Origin: Thioclava sp. GXIMD4216
GTDB lineage: Bacteria > Pseudomonadota > Alphaproteobacteria > Rhodobacterales > Rhodobacteraceae
Direction: 5' to 3'
DNA: 64,000 nt
Assembly (NCBI RefSeq): GCF_037949285.1
Contig: NZ_CP149926.1
Location: forward strand, 1,281,501 to 1,345,500
Shown here: piece after piece, positions 62,035 to 64,000 of the stretch
Layout of the letters: each line of letters opens with the position of its first letter
Position numbering within the stretch: the stretch's first letter is position 1
The notes under the pieces: generated by a model
Told to the model about the DNA's origin: nothing
Database searches by the model: none
The model's input: the letters and a program-made list of their open reading frames with translations, nothing else
Program-made: the position numbers and the translations under genes

Positions 62035-63834
62035 CTAGATTGGCGCGCAGGCCTGTTCCATCCACTCAGCCGTGGGGGCAGAGACATGCGGCCCGATCTC
62101 GGCCAGACAGGTCGCGTGGTATTGGTTCAGCCAGTCGCGTTCTGCTTGGCTGAGCAGTTCAACCAGCACCGGACGGGTGTCGATGGGCACCCATGTCAGC
62201 GTCTCGAAATGCAGCATCTCGCGCTGGGAATCGGCCTCGGGGCCTTTGTCTGCCGCAACCGCCAGCACCAGATTCTCGATGCGGATACCGAAGGCGCCGT
62301 CACGGTAGTAGCCCGGCTCGTTCGACAGGATCATGCCTTCTTCAATCGGCAGGGTCGAGGCGCGCGAAATCCGCACCGGCCCCTCATGGACACAAAGCGC
62401 CGCCCCCACGCCATGCCCCGTGCCGTGGTCGTAATCCTGACCGGCCCGCCATAGCGGCATCCGCGCCAGCGCGTCCAGATCCCGCCCAGAGATCCCTTGC
62501 GGCCATTGCGCCATCGACAGCGCGATCATCCCCTTTAGCACGCGGGTATAGGGCGCGCGGGCCTCTTCGGGCACGGGGCCAATCGCGATGGTGCGGGTGA
62601 TATCGGTGGTGCCATCCACATATTGCCCGCCCGAATCCACCAAAAGCAATTCGCCCGCATTTACGGGACGGTCGGTCTTTTCGGTGACGCGGTAATGGAC
62701 AATCGCCCCGTCAGGGCCCGCGCCGCAGATCGTGTCAAAGCTGATCTCGGTCAGCGCATTGGTCGCGCGGCGAAAGTCCTCAAGCGCGGTCACCACCGAA
62801 ATCTCGGTCAGACCGCCCTTCGGGGCTTCGGCATCCAGCCAAGCCAGAAACTCGGCCATGGCGCAGGCATCGCGGTGATGGGCCGCTTTCATGCCCTCCA
62901 CTTCGGCGGCATTCTTGCGCGCTTTGGGCAGCACACAGGGGTCGGTCGCATAATGCGGCGTGGCACCTGCCTCCGACAGGATCGGACCCACCGCATAGGG
63001 TGCGCTTGCCGGATCCACCAGAACCGAGCCCGAAAGCGCGCAAAGCCCTGCGCCAAAACTATCGGGCGGGCACAGGGTCACATCCGGCCCCAAAGCCGCC
63101 AAGAGGTCGGGCGAAAACTTCGCGCCCTCGGCGAACAGATCGACCGAGCCATCGGCATGGAGAATGGCAAGGCTTTGCACCAGCGGATTGCGGGCAATGT
63201 CATCGCCACGGATATTCAGAAGCCAGCAGATGGAATCCGGCTGGGTCAGCACGGCAGCGCTATCTCCGGCCAGAGCGGCCGCCAGTCGGGCGCGTTTCGA
63301 CGCCGAAGCCTCGCCGGCAAGTTCCGGCGGATGCAGGCGGGCGGGGGCAAGCGGCGGGGCAGGGCGGTCCGTCCAGATTTCGTCGATCGGGTTGTCGCAG
63401 GGCACCAGTGTGACAGCGGTCTTGGCCAGCGCGGCTCGGATCGCCTCGATCTCGCTATGGGTGTGCAGCCAAGGGTCAAAACCGATCTGCCCATCGGGCA
63501 GATGTTCGGCAATCCAGGGGCCCGCCTGCGTCTGCGGCCAGTTGACCGGCGTGTAGGCTGCCAGATCCACCTCGGAGCGCACCTGCACGCGGTAGCGCCC
63601 GTCGATGAACACCCCCGCCACTTCCGGCAGCACCACGCAAAAGCCCGCCGAGCCGGTAAACCCCGTCAGCCAGCCCAGCCGCGCATCGCGGTCAGCCACA
63701 TATTCGCCCTGATGGATATCGGCGCGCGGCACGATAAACCCCGCCAGCCCGCGCTTGGCCAGAACCTCGCGCAGGGCGGCCAGACGGGGCGCGCCGGTTT
63801 CGGGGTTCGTCTTGACCGAGAAATCCTGAAACAT
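62035..63834 (-). CDS. Xaa-Pro aminopeptidase (M24B)
   Basis: The 599-residue enzyme has two creatinase-like N-terminal domains and a C-terminal pita-bread domain. The two-metal ligands are in LLVDSGGQY, GTTDITRTI, GTGHGVGAALCVHEGP, LSNEPGYY and GIRIENLV. It removes the first residue before proline from peptides. The long form of about 600 residues is the eukaryote-like XPNPEP1 type usual in alphaproteobacteria. Its start overlaps the cobT stop (TGATG). Confidence 0.93.
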   Translation of the reverse strand: MFQDFSVKTNPETGAPRLAALREVLAKRGLAGFIVPRADIHQGEYVADRDARLGWLTGFTGSAGFCVVLPEVAGVFIDGRYRVQVRSEVDLAAYTPVNWPQTQAGPWIAEHLPDGQIGFDPWLHTHSEIEAIRAALAKTAVTLVPCDNPIDEIWTDRPAPPLAPARLHPPELAGEASASKRARLAAALAGDSAAVLTQPDSICWLLNIRGDDIARNPLVQSLAILHADGSVDLFAEGAKFSPDLLAALGPDVTLCPPDSFGAGLCALSGSVLVDPASAPYAVGPILSEAGATPHYATDPCVLPKARKNAAEVEGMKAAHHRDACAMAEFLAWLDAEAPKGGLTEISVVTALEDFRRATNALTEISFDTICGAGPDGAIVHYRVTEKTDRPVNAGELLLVDSGGQYVDGTTDITRTIAIGPVPEEARAPYTRVLKGMIALSMAQWPQGISGRDLDALARMPLWRAGQDYDHGTGHGVGAALCVHEGPVRISRASTLPIEEGMILSNEPGYYRDGAFGIRIENLVLAVAADKGPEADSQREMLHFETLTWVPIDTRPVLVELLSQAERDWLNQYHATCLAEIGPHVSAPTAEWMEQACAPI

Positions 63835-64000
63835 CAGCCGGCTCTCCGCATGCCCAGCACACGGGCGCGTTTGCGCGGGTCGGCATCAAAGAGGCCCGCC
63901 AGTTGCTCGGTCATGGCGCCCGCCAGTTCCTCGGCATCCGAGATCTTCACAGCGCGGTTGTAATATTTGGTCACATCATGGCCGATGCCGATGGCCAGCA
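63834..64000 (-). CDS. cobT: Cobaltochelatase CobT subunit, C-terminal end (cut by window edge)
   Basis: The last 55 codons before the stop at 63834-63836 read [20 protein letters not shown], then [16 protein letters not shown] and a basic end. This is the C-terminal part of the vWA-like domain of CobT, which with CobN and CobS inserts cobalt in aerobic B12 synthesis. The rest lies outside the window. The gene overlaps the aminopeptidase start. Confidence 0.85.
   Translation of the reverse strand, partial: LAIGIGHDVTKYYNRAVKISDAEELAGAMTEQLAGLFDADPRKRARVLGMRRAG

Overview
The window is a GC-rich (roughly 60-65% by eye) chromosomal segment of an alphaproteobacterium, almost certainly a member of the Rhodobacteraceae. 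The evidence is the mix of genes: a CarD-family regulator downstream of a SUV3-like RNA helicase, S4 protein and FdxA block, a cytochrome c2/c550 gene next to an aa3-type oxidase subunit I homologue as in Paracoccus, a urease operon with hupE/ureJ and the 'antifreeze'-type small protein, hisBHAFE, and a CobT end. The genus cannot be fixed from the sequence. There is no rRNA, no insertion sequence, no phage block and no CRISPR array. Nearly everything is core metabolism.

Layout. 1-490: N-terminal part of an oligoendopeptidase F gene (minus). 897-4911: four-gene operon of circularly permuted ATP-grasp, alpha-E, transglutaminase-like and proteasome-like (Anbu) proteins. 4915-6146: alpha/beta hydrolase and SCP2-like protein. 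6211-11207: TPR protein, SUV3-like helicase, S4 RNA-binding protein, FdxA and CarD. 11432-17770: KefB/C antiporter, a giant Pro/Ala-rich membrane protein with pilus/type II secretion-like ends, and a glycosyltransferase-like protein. 17902-20293: tRNA-Tyr, RlmB, CoA-binding protein, XRE-cupin regulator. 20365-23398: TRAP transporter dctPQM. 23709-27020: polar amino acid ABC transporter. 27140-30795: TerB-like protein and hisBHAFE. 30868-31899: TetR regulator with an HPP membrane protein and a clear operator. 32044-32329: three identical tRNA-Gly(GCC). 32516-33204: an AT-richer, probably truncated gene and csbD. 33257-43353: pyruvate carboxylase, TrkH, an orphan membrane protein, ileS and ilvC. 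43481-44394: two tandem Lrp-type regulators. 44527-51287: urease operon. 51288-55985: UbiH-type hydroxylase, HAD nucleotidase, GntR regulator, MshEN-GT2 glycosyltransferase. 56116-58767: carA, YqeY-like protein, a small protein and a lipoprotein. 58764-60847: a divergent cytochrome oxidase subunit I and cytochrome c2/c550. 60966-64000: lipB, tRNA-Leu(GAG), aminopeptidase P and the end of cobT.

Working together: the urease set supplies structural subunits (UreA, B, C), nickel chaperones (UreD, E, F, G) and a nickel permease-like HupE/UreJ. The his genes form an overlapping block for the later steps of histidine synthesis. The ABC and TRAP systems bring in amino acids and organic acids, and pyruvate carboxylase refills the TCA cycle. 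The parts most worth a second look are the oxidase subunit I that has lost a CuB histidine and the K-channel lysine, the Anbu-type peptide-ligase operon, the 1028-residue protein that joins a GspL/PilM-like head to a GspC/PilP-like tail, the MshEN-glycosyltransferase fusion, the TetR operator, and a palindromic repeat found twice between genes.
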